Assembly (NCBI RefSeq): GCF_017876165.1
Contig: NZ_JAGINQ010000009.1
Location: 186,001 to 250,000, forward strand
DNA from: Azospirillum soli
GTDB taxonomy: Bacteria; Pseudomonadota; Alphaproteobacteria; Azospirillales; Azospirillaceae
Length of the DNA stretch: 64,000 bases
Reading direction: 5' to 3'
This document shows, one piece after another, positions 9,232 through 16,773 of this stretch. The stretch's first letter is position 1. Each line of letters opens with the position of its first letter. The notes beneath the pieces are model-generated. The model ran no database searches. It had not been told where the DNA came from and saw only the letters and a list, made by a program, of their open reading frames with translations. The translations under genes were made by a program, and so were the position numbers.

Positions 9232-10530
9232 GTGCCCGACTCCCATCTCGCCACGCCAGCCCCGCTTTCCGGCGACGCCCTGCGCCAGTCGCTGTCCACA
9301 CGCTTTCAGAAGGCGCGCGGCCGCACCGCCGAGCTGGCCGCGCCCCTGTCGCCCGAAGATCTGATGGTGCAATCGGTCGCCGACGGCGCGCCGGCCAAAT
9401 GGCACCTTGCCCACACGACCTGGCTGTTCGAAACGACCGTCCTGGTGCCCTGCAACCCCGGCTACCGCCCCTTCGACCCAGCCTTCCTCCATCTGTTCGC
9501 CGCCCGCGAAGACCGCTTCGGCAGCCATCAGATGCCCTCCCCCGCCCTGCGCCTGCTGTCCCGGCCGAGCGCGTCGGAGGTCATGCGCTACCGCGACCAC
9601 GTCAACGGCGCCGTGCTGCACCTGCTCGGCCGGGCCGATGAACAGCACCTCGATGACATTGCTGAGCGCGTCGAAGTCGGCATCGCCCACGAGCGGCGCC
9701 ACCAGGAACGCCTGCTGACCCACATCAAGCATGCTTTCTGGAGCAACCCGCTGCGCCCGGCTTACGAACAGCCGCCGCAGGACTATTCCACAACCCCACA
9801 GCCGCAGAGCTGGATCGAGCATGACGGCGGTCTGGTGGAGGTCGGCCGTTCCAACGCTCCCCCCGGCTTCGACCATGAGGGGCCGCGTCACAAGGTTTAC
9901 CTGAACCCCTTCCGCCTCGCCTCCCAAACGGTGTCCTGCGGCGAGTATCTGGCCTTCATCGAGGAGGGCGGCTACACCACCCGTTCCCTTTGGCTGGCCG
10001 ACGGGTGGGAAACGGTGCGCGCCGGGAACTGGCAGGCGCCGCTCTATTGGGAATGGCGCGACGGCGCGTGGCAGATCTTCACCCTTTACGGCATGCGCCC
10101 GCTCGATCCGGCCGAGCCCGTCTGCCATCTCAGCTGGTACGAGGCCGACGCCTTCGCCCGCTGGGCCGGCAAGCGCCTGCCCGACGAGGCCGAATGGGAG
10201 GCCATCGCGTCCGGCTGCGACAGCATGGGCAACCTGCTGGGCACTGGACACCGCCACCCACGCCCCAGCCCCTGCCATGGCGAAGGCCCCTGGCAAATGT
10301 TCGGCGACGTGTGGGAATGGACGCGCAGCGCCTTCACCCCCTATCCCGGCTACCGCCAGCCGGACGGCGTGGACGAGGCGGTGCACGGCCGCTTCATGAC
10401 CAACCGCATGGTGCTGCGCGGCGGCAGCTGCGTGACGCCCTTCGACTACGCCTGCCCGACCACCCGCCACTATCTGCGTCCGGACGCCCGCCTGTCCTTC
10501 ACGGGAATACGGCTGGCCGAGGACCGGTAG
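9232..10530 (+). CDS. egtB: EgtB, hercynine-gamma-glutamylcysteine sulfoxide synthase (ergothioneine biosynthesis)
   Basis: A 432-residue protein, the usual length for EgtB. This non-haem iron enzyme oxidatively joins hercynine (trimethyl-histidine) to gamma-glutamylcysteine or cysteine using O2. The N-terminal DinB-like domain holds an iron-ligand His (within KWHLAHTTWLFET, residues 57-69) and the HX3HXE motif HERRHQE at 153-159. The C-terminal half is a formylglycine-generating-enzyme/FGE-sulfatase fold (LSWYEADAFARWAGKRLPDEAEWE, GDVWEWT, LRGGSC). The GTG at 9232 is preferred because GAGGAGG lies just upstream; an in-frame extension to 9154 lacks a ribosome site. egtD, normally its partner, is not in the window. 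Confidence 0.93.
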   Translation: MPDSHLATPAPLSGDALRQSLSTRFQKARGRTAELAAPLSPEDLMVQSVADGAPAKWHLAHTTWLFETTVLVPCNPGYRPFDPAFLHLFAAREDRFGSHQMPSPALRLLSRPSASEVMRYRDHVNGAVLHLLGRADEQHLDDIAERVEVGIAHERRHQERLLTHIKHAFWSNPLRPAYEQPPQDYSTTPQPQSWIEHDGGLVEVGRSNAPPGFDHEGPRHKVYLNPFRLASQTVSCGEYLAFIEEGGYTTRSLWLADGWETVRAGNWQAPLYWEWRDGAWQIFTLYGMRPLDPAEPVCHLSWYEADAFARWAGKRLPDEAEWEAIASGCDSMGNLLGTGHRHPRPSPCHGEGPWQMFGDVWEWTRSAFTPYPGYRQPDGVDEAVHGRFMTNRMVLRGGSCVTPFDYACPTTRHYLRPDARLSFTGIRLAEDR

Positions 10531-10580
10531 GGGTGAATTAGAACCATTGTAAAATCGTGGCATCGAGGGACGCCGTCGGG

Positions 10581-10607
10581 TATATCCATAATTAAATTAT
10601 GGATATA
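10581..10607. promoter_or_regulatory. 27-bp perfect palindrome, candidate operator over the ferredoxin translation start
   Basis: Left arm TATATCCATAAT (10581-10592), spacer TAA, right arm ATTATGGATATA (10596-10607): 12 of 12 bases paired. The site is strikingly AT-rich for this genome. Its right edge lies one base before the GGAG ribosome site of the [2Fe-2S] ferredoxin gene. Such a dyad fits either a dimeric regulator operator or a hairpin occluding the ribosome site. Confidence 0.6.
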
Positions 10608-10619
10608 TGGAGCCCACCC

Positions 10620-10952
10620 GTGTCCCTCGACCTTCCCCAACCGTTCCGCCACCATGTCTTCTGCTGCGCCCAGCAGCGCCCGCCCGGCCACCCGCGCGGC
10701 AGCTGCGCGGCCAAGAACGCGCACCCGCTGTGGGAACGGCTCAGCCAGCGCATTCAGGCCAAGGGCCTGATGGATGTGGGCATGGCATGGACCGGCTGCC
10801 TCGGCTTCTGCTCGGCCGGCCCGCTGATGGTGGTCTATCCCGAGGGCATCTGGTACCGCCCCGAAGCGCCCGAAGACATAGACGAGATCGTCGAATCCCA
10901 CCTCGTCAACAACACGCCGGTCGAACGGCTCGTGATGGTGCCGACGCGCTGA
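10620..10952 (+). CDS. Thioredoxin-like [2Fe-2S] ferredoxin
   Basis: A 110-residue protein of the COG3411/thioredoxin-like [2Fe-2S] ferredoxin family. The cluster Cys pattern is visible: FCCAQQ and GSC in the N-terminal half, then CLGFCSAGPLMVVYPEGIWY, with the two C-terminal ligands in CLGFC. The related NuoE/AgfD-like folds bind a [2Fe-2S] cluster and carry electrons. GTG at 10620 is chosen because GGAG lies 7 bases upstream. An ATG at 10599 lies inside the palindrome and has no ribosome site. The gene follows egtB by 89 bases on the same strand; whether it shares its transcript is unclear. Confidence 0.87.
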   Translation: MSLDLPQPFRHHVFCCAQQRPPGHPRGSCAAKNAHPLWERLSQRIQAKGLMDVGMAWTGCLGFCSAGPLMVVYPEGIWYRPEAPEDIDEIVESHLVNNTPVERLVMVPTR

Positions 10953-11038
10953 CGTTCCCGGTGAGGGTCCCGGAGCGGAAGAGGACGTTTCCGGGCCCAA
11001 CCTATGCCGTGTCCAAGGAGCCTGGAACTTTCCGTTTC

Positions 11039-11069
11039 CGTCATGCCCGCACTTGAAACGGGCATGACG
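11039..11069. repeat. REP-like palindrome
   Basis: CGTCATGCCCG (11039-11049) pairs perfectly with CGGGCATGACG (11059-11069) around a 9-base loop, between convergent genes. The CGTCAT...ATGACG termini are shared with the element at 62380-62465, so both belong to a common REP-type class. It may also act as a terminator. Confidence 0.65.
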
Positions 11070-11145
11070 ATCAGAAGACGTGCTTGACCACAGAGGGCCA
11101 CAGGGCGATGAGCAAAAAGCCCCGCCGGCTCTTCATGCCCCAAGC

Positions 11146-11946
11146 TCAAATCCAGCTCTCATCGTCGCCACCGCTGTCGAAGCCGGGATCATCGGCCTGA
11201 TAGTCCGCGTCCTGCACGTTCGGGGCATCCTGCTCACCCCCCTGATCGTGCGCGGCCTCGCCATAGTAGTTGTTGATGGTCGTCTCGCCGCCGCCGGCCG
11301 CCGTCTGGCTCGCCCCCGCCTCGCCGAACGGCCCCGGCGAGTGGCTGAGCATCGAGGAAATGGCGCTCGCCGCCAGCATGCCACCGGCCACACCGGCCGC
11401 CGTCTGCGCGGCTCCGCTCAGGAAACCGCCGCCGCGCGGCGCATAGCCCTGAGGCCCAAAGCCGGCTTGCGGATAACCGGGCTGCCCATAGCCCGGCGGC
11501 TGCGCGTAGCCGGCCCGCGGCGCCGCCCCCCACGGACCACGCCCGCCACCGGCGGGAGGAGGCACGGGGTTGTAGGCCGGCCCCTGCGGGGCGACGGGCG
11601 CCGCCGGGCGCGGCTCCTCCGGACGGCTGCCCCACGGGCTGCGGCCACCGAGGCCGAGCGCGTTGGACAGGAAGCTGCCGCCCCCACCGGTCGTGGACTG
11701 CTGTTGCTGCTGCGCGCGGGACTGCGCCTCCTTCAACTGGCGCTCCAACTCCTCGATGCGCTGCTGGGCGCCGGTCAGCGCCTGCTGCTGCACCAGCACG
11801 GACTGGGCCAGATAATAGGGCGCGGTCGGTTGGCTCTGCACCAGCTGCTGGATGAAGCGTTCGGCCTCCGCGTCGCGCGGCTGGGCCTCGGCCTCGCGCA
11901 GGTGCTGGAACAGGTCGGAAAGAAGGTTGCGTTCCTCGGGCGTCAT
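11146..11946 (-). CDS. DUF2076 family protein
   Basis: A 266-residue protein. The N-terminal MTPEERNLLSDLFQHLREAE and QQLVQSQPTAPYYLAQSVLV are diagnostic of DUF2076. A Gln-rich coiled coil follows (about residues 55-80), then a Gly/Pro/Tyr-rich low-complexity region, a GGFLSGAAQTAAGVAGGMLA segment that looks membrane-active or glycine-zipper-like, and an acidic tail ending DDESWI. The start ATG at 11946 follows AGGAGA. The function is unknown; family members are periplasmic or membrane-associated. It is transcribed divergently from the small gene at 12202. Confidence 0.85.
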   Translation of the reverse strand: MTPEERNLLSDLFQHLREAEAQPRDAEAERFIQQLVQSQPTAPYYLAQSVLVQQQALTGAQQRIEELERQLKEAQSRAQQQQQSTTGGGGSFLSNALGLGGRSPWGSRPEEPRPAAPVAPQGPAYNPVPPPAGGGRGPWGAAPRAGYAQPPGYGQPGYPQAGFGPQGYAPRGGGFLSGAAQTAAGVAGGMLAASAISSMLSHSPGPFGEAGASQTAAGGGETTINNYYGEAAHDQGGEQDAPNVQDADYQADDPGFDSGGDDESWI

Positions 11947-12096
11947 ACCGTTGTCTCCTGTGCGCGTTTTGTGGGGCGCGCTCATGATGTGGCGTGCCAG
12001 TCCCCCTTGAAACAAGGGAGGTGATGTCGCGGCCTATGCCCTTTCTCGCCGATTCGACCACCGGCCTAGCCGATCCCGCCTCGGCCTTTCGTTCCG

Positions 12097-12126
12097 TTGC
12101 GGAAACTTTTTGGCGCTTGTTACGAT
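12097..12126 (+). promoter_or_regulatory. Candidate promoter of the small gene at 12202
   Basis: TTGCGG (12097-12102) and TACGAT (12121-12126) are 18 bases apart in an AT-richer stretch of the divergent region. It is a moderate match only. Confidence 0.35.
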
Positions 12127-12201
12127 ATTATCAATCAACGAAGCAGCCACCCGTGTACGGCGAAAGCGCTGCCGAATCCATCATCGCGAGGGAGAACGCC
12201 T

Positions 12202-12537
12202 ATGCCGACGATGCCGTTCCTGGAGGAGAGCCCGACGACGGACAACCTTCTGGCCGCCGATGAGATCGCCGTCATTGCCCTGCATGAACATCTGACGCTG
12301 AAGGAAGCGGCCATTCGCGGCAACGACCTGATGCGGGAGCCCTGGGGCCACGCTGCCCTGCGCCAGATGGTCTGGGACACGCTCAACGACGCCCGCCGCC
12401 GCAACAACGAGAAGATGGTCGCGGAGATGACGGCGCTCTACCGCCGCACCTGCCTGCGCTATCCCAGCCTGCACGACCGCCGCACCTCCCCGACCCGCGA
12501 GACGCACCCCTTCCCGCCGGTTCGAGAGGTGAGATAA
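12202..12537 (+). CDS. Small hypothetical protein, unknown
   Basis: A 111-residue protein not recognised. It is helical and Arg/Glu-rich (LAADEIAVIALHEHLTLKEA, then LNDARRRNNEKMVAEMTALY), with a Pro/Thr/Arg-rich tail. There is no signal peptide or membrane segment. The ATG at 12202 is supported by GAGGGAG 7-14 bases upstream. The composition suggests a cytoplasmic DNA- or RNA-associated helper, but that is only an impression. It is followed by the structured repeat at 12556-12775. Confidence 0.65.
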   Translation: MPTMPFLEESPTTDNLLAADEIAVIALHEHLTLKEAAIRGNDLMREPWGHAALRQMVWDTLNDARRRNNEKMVAEMTALYRRTCLRYPSLHDRRTSPTRETHPFPPVREVR

Positions 12538-12555
12538 AATTCCTCGCAGGCAACG

Positions 12556-12775
12556 GGAGACTTGCGCCGGAGCGATGCCGAAACCGCATAGCTCGCGCAC
12601 GTCATTCGTATACACATCGTTGTGCAGCCACTGCACAACGACCGTCCACGAACAAACACGCGCAACCCGCTGCCACATCAGCGTGAATCGCTCTGTTTGC
12701 CCATTGTGCAGATTTGCGAATCTTCGAAATCTGCACAATGGTGCACAACAGGGCACAGGCAAAACCCATGCATTA
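12556..12775 (-). repeat. Multi-hairpin intergenic element, copy A
   Basis: It lies between the convergent small gene and lon. It contains two strong dyads: TCGTTGTGCAG (12617-12627) with its exact complement 12631-12641 around CCA, and CATTGTGCAGATTT (12702-12715) with 12727-12740. The loop of the second (CGAA..TTCG) pairs further. Read on the minus strand it aligns block by block with copy B at 21031-21245: the GTTGTGCA-CATTGTGCAG junction, CTGCACAATGGGC, the TGTTCGT block, the TCGTTGTGCAG hairpin and AATGAC..GAGC-ATGCG occur in the same order and nearly the same spacing. Its edges are estimated. Confidence 0.7.
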
Positions 12776-12789
12776 ACCGCATAGCTCCG

Positions 12790-15174
12790 CTAGCCGGCCT
12801 TCCGCTGCTCGTCCGGTTCGGCGGCAGCATCGCCGCTCAGCGCCGTCCGAACCGCGTCGTCCACGCGATCCAGCCAGACGAAGGTCAGCTGTTCCCGCAC
12901 CGCCTGCGGAATGTCGTCGAAGTCCTTGCGGTTGCGCGCCGGCAGCATGACCGTCTTCAGGCCGGCGCGCTGCGCCGCCACGACCTTCTCCTTGATCCCG
13001 CCCACGGGCAGAACCAGACCCCGCAGGCTGATCTCCCCGGTCGTCGCCGTGTCGGACCGGATGCAGCGCCCGGACAGCAGCGAGACCAGCGCCGTGAACA
13101 TGGCGACGCCGGCCGACGGCCCGTCCTTCGGGATGGCGCCCGCCGGGACGTGGATGTGGATGTCGAACTTGTCCAACCCCTCGGGGTCGAGGCCAAGCTC
13201 CCGCACCCGCGACTTGACGAGGGTGAGCGCGGCCTGCGCGCTCTCCTTCATCACCTCGCCCAGCTGACCGGTCAGGATCAGCCGGCCGGAACCGGCGAAG
13301 CGGCTGGCCTCGATGAACAGGATGTCGCCGCCGACCGGCGTCCAGGCGAGCCCCGTCGCGACGCCGGGAACGCTGGTCCGCATCGCCACGTCGTTCTCGA
13401 AGCGCGGCGGCCCCAGGATCTCGGTCAGGTTTTCCGGGGTGATGGTCATGCGCTCCGCCCGCCCCTCGGCGATGCGGACGGCGACGTGGCGGCAAACGGC
13501 GCCGATCAGGCGCTCCAGGTTGCGGTTGCCGGCCTCCCGCGTGTAGTCGCGGGCGATGGCCCGCAGCGTCTCGTCGGGCAGTTCCAGCTGCTCTGCCGTC
13601 AGCCCGTTCGCCACCAGCTGGCGCTTGACCAGATACCGCTTGGCGATCTCCAGTTTCTCGTCCTCGGTGTAGCCGCTGAGTTCGATGACCTCCATGCGGT
13701 CGCGCAGCGGGCCGGGAATGGTGTCCAGCACGTTGGCCGTGGCGATGAACATGACCTTGGACAGGTCGAACGGCACGCCGAGGTAATGGTCGCGGAAGGT
13801 GGCGTTCTGCTCCGGGTCCAGCACCTCCAGCAGGGCCGCCGACGGGTCGCCGTGGAAGCCCTGGCCGAGCTTGTCCATCTCGTCCAGCATCAGGACGCAA
13901 TCCCGCGTGCCGGCCTTGCGGATCGCCTGGACGATGTTGCCCGGCAGCGCGCCGACGTAGGTCCGGCGGTGGCCCCGGATCTCGCTCTCGTCGTGGACGC
14001 CGCCCAACGAGACCCGCGCGAAGGCCCGCCCGGTGGCCCGGGCGATGCTCTGGCCGAGCGAGGTCTTGCCGACGCCCGGCGGGCCGACGAAGCACAGGAT
14101 CGGGCTGCGCCCCTCCGGGTTCAGCTTGCGCACGGCGAGGAATTCGAGGATGCGGCGCTTGATCTTCTCAAGCCCGTAATGGTCCTCGTCCAGGATGCGG
14201 CGCGCCTCGGCGATGTCGATGCTGCTCTCGGACAGGCGGCTCCACGGCATCTCGATTAGCCAGTCGAGATAGCTGCGGACCATGGAATGTTCGGCCGCCG
14301 CCTCCGGCATCCGCTCCAGCCGCCGCAACTCCTTCTCGGCGTGCTCGCGCACGTCGGGGGGCATGCCGGCCTTGGCGATTGCGTCCTGAAGCTCGCCGAT
14401 CTCGGCCTGCCGGCCCTCGTCGGCCTCACCCAGCTCCTTCTGGATGGCGCGGAGCTGTTCGCGCAGCAGGAATTCCCGCTGCCGCTCGTCCATGGACTCG
14501 CGCGTGCGTTCGCGGATGTCGCGGGAGATGCGCAGGACCTCGATGCGCTGGGCCAGCAGGTTGCCGACCTTGTCCAGCCGGGCCGGCAGGTCGAAGGTCT
14601 CCAGCACCTCCTGCTTTTCGAACGGCTTCAGATCCATGTAGCTGGCGGTCATGTCGGCCAGCTGGCCGGGGCTGTCGATAGCCTGGACCGCGCCCAGCAG
14701 TTCCTGCGGCGCCTGCGGCAGCAGTTGCAGCGCCTCCACGGCCTCGTTGCGCAGGTTCAGGAAGCGGGCCTTGACCTCGGGCGTGTTGGCGTCGGCCTCC
14801 TCGACCATCTCGACGCGGGCGGCCATGAAGGGGTGGCCGGACACCCACTCAGTGACCCGGAACCGCTGCTGCCCCTGGCAGACCAGATGGTGGGAGCCGT
14901 CGGGCGTGGTGACGTAGCGCAGAATGCCCGCCGTGGCCCCGACCCGATGCATGTCCACCCCGGTCGGTTCCTCCACCGCCTCCTCCCGCTGGAGGACGAT
15001 GCCGACCGGGCGTTCGGTCCGCGCCGCCTCCTGGGCGGCGGCGACCGAACGGGCGCGCCCCACCGTGACCGGCAGCACCACGCCCGGAAACAGGACGAGG
15101 TTGCGGACGGGAATGATCGGGATCACGTCGTCGGGAAGACCGAAGGCCTTGGCGGGGCCATGCTCATCGCTCAT
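12790..15174 (-). CDS. lon: Lon protease (endopeptidase La), probable accessory copy
   Basis: A 794-residue ATP-dependent cytosolic serine protease degrading misfolded and regulatory proteins. The N-terminal LON domain (about 18-210) is followed by a coiled coil, an AAA+ module with Walker A GPPGVGKT (364-371) and Walker B LMLDE (428-432), and a protease domain with the Ser-Lys dyad in PKDGPSAG (S687) and GGIKEK (K730). ATG 15174 is chosen for its AAGGAC ribosome site; a TTG at 15189 is an alternative. The gene follows hsp20 with about 11 bases between stop and start. The position in an hsp20/DUF2934 stress operon, not beside clpX, suggests a second, stress-dedicated Lon. Confidence 0.96.
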   Translation of the reverse strand: MSDEHGPAKAFGLPDDVIPIIPVRNLVLFPGVVLPVTVGRARSVAAAQEAARTERPVGIVLQREEAVEEPTGVDMHRVGATAGILRYVTTPDGSHHLVCQGQQRFRVTEWVSGHPFMAARVEMVEEADANTPEVKARFLNLRNEAVEALQLLPQAPQELLGAVQAIDSPGQLADMTASYMDLKPFEKQEVLETFDLPARLDKVGNLLAQRIEVLRISRDIRERTRESMDERQREFLLREQLRAIQKELGEADEGRQAEIGELQDAIAKAGMPPDVREHAEKELRRLERMPEAAAEHSMVRSYLDWLIEMPWSRLSESSIDIAEARRILDEDHYGLEKIKRRILEFLAVRKLNPEGRSPILCFVGPPGVGKTSLGQSIARATGRAFARVSLGGVHDESEIRGHRRTYVGALPGNIVQAIRKAGTRDCVLMLDEMDKLGQGFHGDPSAALLEVLDPEQNATFRDHYLGVPFDLSKVMFIATANVLDTIPGPLRDRMEVIELSGYTEDEKLEIAKRYLVKRQLVANGLTAEQLELPDETLRAIARDYTREAGNRNLERLIGAVCRHVAVRIAEGRAERMTITPENLTEILGPPRFENDVAMRTSVPGVATGLAWTPVGGDILFIEASRFAGSGRLILTGQLGEVMKESAQAALTLVKSRVRELGLDPEGLDKFDIHIHVPAGAIPKDGPSAGVAMFTALVSLLSGRCIRSDTATTGEISLRGLVLPVGGIKEKVVAAQRAGLKTVMLPARNRKDFDDIPQAVREQLTFVWLDRVDDAVRTALSGDAAAEPDEQRKAG

Positions 15175-15185
15175 GCGCTTGTCCT

Positions 15186-15593
15186 TCAACCCATCTTGTC
15201 CAGCGCCAGCACGAGGCAGCCGGCGACCAGATCCCGCCGGCCCATGCGGTAGGCGCCGGGCGGCAGCTCGATGCGCCGCTCGAAGCGGCCGTGGGGAATC
15301 TCCAGCCGGTGGATGATGCCGTCCCGCCCCAGCGGCAGCGTCCGCTCGCCGGCCACGACGAGGACGCCGTCCTCAATGGCGACCTCCAGCTGGTCGGCGG
15401 CGACGCCCGGCAGGGCAACCGCGATGACCACCGCGTCCTCCGTCTCGTAGACGTCGATGGGCGGGGTCCAGCAGGCCCGGCGCGGGCCGGGCGTGGCCGG
15501 GCGGAAGAATTGGCGGTGCAGCCGCTCGGCCCGATCGAGCAGTTCGACGGCCTCGGACCACATCCAGGTGCCGGGATCGCGACGGGATGGCAT
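15186..15593 (-). CDS. Hsp20/alpha-crystallin small heat-shock protein
   Basis: A 135-residue small chaperone of the IbpA/HspA type that holds unfolding proteins. The alpha-crystallin core begins near residue 45 (IDVYETEDAVVIAVALPGV) and contains LEVAIEDGVLVVAGER and FERRIELPPGAYR. The C-terminal I-x-I oligomerisation motif is not obvious, and the tail ends ALDKMG, so the protein is slightly short. The start at 15593 follows AAGGAGGG. It is cotranscribed with lon directly downstream and DUF2934 upstream, giving a hold-or-degrade module. Confidence 0.9.
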   Translation of the reverse strand: MPSRRDPGTWMWSEAVELLDRAERLHRQFFRPATPGPRRACWTPPIDVYETEDAVVIAVALPGVAADQLEVAIEDGVLVVAGERTLPLGRDGIIHRLEIPHGRFERRIELPPGAYRMGRRDLVAGCLVLALDKMG

Positions 15594-15634
15594 GGACCCT
15601 CCTTGGGGGCTCTCGGATCAGGGGCAAGGAGGCG

Positions 15635-15952
15635 TCAGGCGCCGCCGCCGGCTTCCTCGCGGGCGCCGGGTGCCCGTTCCTCGGCCCCCCGGCGCTCACC
15701 GGATTCGGCTCCGGACTCGGCCCCGGACTCGATGGCGCCCATGCCGGCGGCGGCCCGGCCGAGGTTGCCGGCGTCGCCTTGCTTGGGAACGGTGTTGGCG
15801 TCCATGGCCTCGGGCGCACGGATATCCGGATTTGGGTTCGGCTGCCCGCAGTCGCGGCAGGCCCGCTCCCAATGCTCCGCATGCCGGCCTTCGGGACGAC
15901 CTTCCTGTTCCCATATCTCGTAAGCCCGCTCGCGGATGCGGTTCTCGTCCAT
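15635..15952 (-). CDS. DUF2934 domain protein
   Basis: A 105-residue protein. Residues 3-30 (RIRERAYEIWEQEGRPEG then RHAEHWERA) are the DUF2934 signature, a short helical domain common in alphaproteobacterial stress genes. A CRDCG follows, and the rest is Gly/Ala/Glu-rich and probably disordered, including AESGAESGE repeats. The start ATG at 15952 follows GGGGGAG. It is the first gene after the EcfG-type promoter at 16037-16061 and precedes hsp20 by 41 bases. Confidence 0.85.
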   Translation of the reverse strand: MDENRIRERAYEIWEQEGRPEGRHAEHWERACRDCGQPNPNPDIRAPEAMDANTVPKQGDAGNLGRAAAGMGAIESGAESGAESGERRGAEERAPGAREEAGGGA

Positions 15953-16036
15953 CGCGTCTCCCCCTCGACCAGCGGCCCGTCAACAGGCGACTCTGGGCTC
16001 CCGGCGTGCATGCCAAGGCCCGTCATTGGCTACGAG

Positions 16037-16061
16037 AACGGCGCGGAATCATGGGCGTTCC
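16037..16061 (-). promoter_or_regulatory. EcfG-type general stress response promoter
   Basis: On the minus strand GGAAC (16061-16057), 16 bases, then CGTT (16040-16037). This is the exact alphaproteobacterial EcfG (sigma-EcfG/RpoE2) consensus GGAAC-N16/17-CGTT. The expected transcript begins near 16030 and leads into the DUF2934-hsp20-lon operon, 80 bases from the first start codon. Confidence 0.7.
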
Positions 16062-16128
16062 CCTGTCCGTGCGGACATCAGACGGAAGAGAGGGGAATGG
16101 CCGTTCGAGTCGCGGTCAGGCGTGTCCT

Positions 16129-16374
16129 TCAAGCATGGCCGTCCGGCGGGTCGGGGCGACCGACGTCGTCGTCATGGCCGCTGCGGTTGCTGAGGAAGAC
16201 CAGGGCCATCAGCCCGATGGCCACGGCGCTGGTCAGCACCGCCCCCAGGATCATGGCCAGCAGCCCGTGCAGGCTGAGGCCGAACGTGTCGAAGCCCAGC
16301 GCCGCCCAGGTTCCCAACAAGGCGGCCACGACCAGAACCGGGCAGACGATGAGGAAGAGGCGAAGCCAGTTCAT
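16129..16374 (-). CDS. Small two-helix membrane protein
   Basis: An 81-residue protein with two hydrophobic helices: residues 4-27 (from WLRLFLIVCPVLVVAALLGT) and about 37-62. It has a short charged tail (HDDDVGRPDPP). No domain was recognised. It begins 13 bases after the stop of the pilus-locus gene at 16388, so it is probably the last gene of that operon, though its type is also common as a stand-alone gene. The tail is in the cytoplasm if the N-terminus is too. Confidence 0.7.
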   Translation of the reverse strand: MNWLRLFLIVCPVLVVAALLGTWAALGFDTFGLSLHGLLAMILGAVLTSAVAIGLMALVFLSNRSGHDDDVGRPDPPDGHA

Positions 16375-16387
16375 GCACGGGGGTCCC

Positions 16388-16756
16388 TCAGTCGGGCGGG
16401 GAGAGGTCCACCACCATGGCGACCTTGCCGTCCGGGGCGCAGCGCTGCCCCATGCAAAAATAGGCCATCGACCAGCCGGGACAGGCCCCCAGCAACGCGG
16501 ACGCGTCCGACAGCCGGCCGCGCGGGTCTTCCACGGTGGGGACGATCAGGCGCACGCCCCCCGTCTCCGTCCGGGTGACCGCCCCCAAACCGCTCAGCCG
16601 GGCCAGGCAGGCGGCCTCGGCCTGCTGGTTCTGCTCCTCGACCGTGCCGGCAAGGCGGGAAGCGCGGAAATACAGCCCGCCGCCCATGCCGGCGAAGGCA
16701 GCCCCGGCCACGATCAGGAGGATGGACAGAACGCGCGTGGTCTTGGCTTCGAACAT
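16388..16756 (-). CDS. Single-pass membrane protein of the pilus locus, unknown
   Basis: A 122-residue protein with one N-terminal transmembrane helix (residues 9-31, from LSILLIVAGAAFAGMGGGLY). A short coiled segment (TVEEQNQQAEAAC) and a periplasmic domain with five Cys (ACLARL, GACPGW, YFCMGQRCAPDG plus one more) follow. It lies 17 bases after the platform-protein gene. The topology resembles PilN/PilO/PilP-like alignment proteins of type IV pilus machines, but I see no sequence signature, so the role is inferred from position only. Confidence 0.65.
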   Translation of the reverse strand: MFEAKTTRVLSILLIVAGAAFAGMGGGLYFRASRLAGTVEEQNQQAEAACLARLSGLGAVTRTETGGVRLIVPTVEDPRGRLSDASALLGACPGWSMAYFCMGQRCAPDGKVAMVVDLSPPD

Positions 16757-16773
16757 TGGCGGCTCGACTGGGG

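Noticed and set aside
12702..12740. Simple terminator for lon or the small gene
   Set aside because: The dyad is far from either stop, lacks a T-run and belongs to an element duplicated elsewhere.
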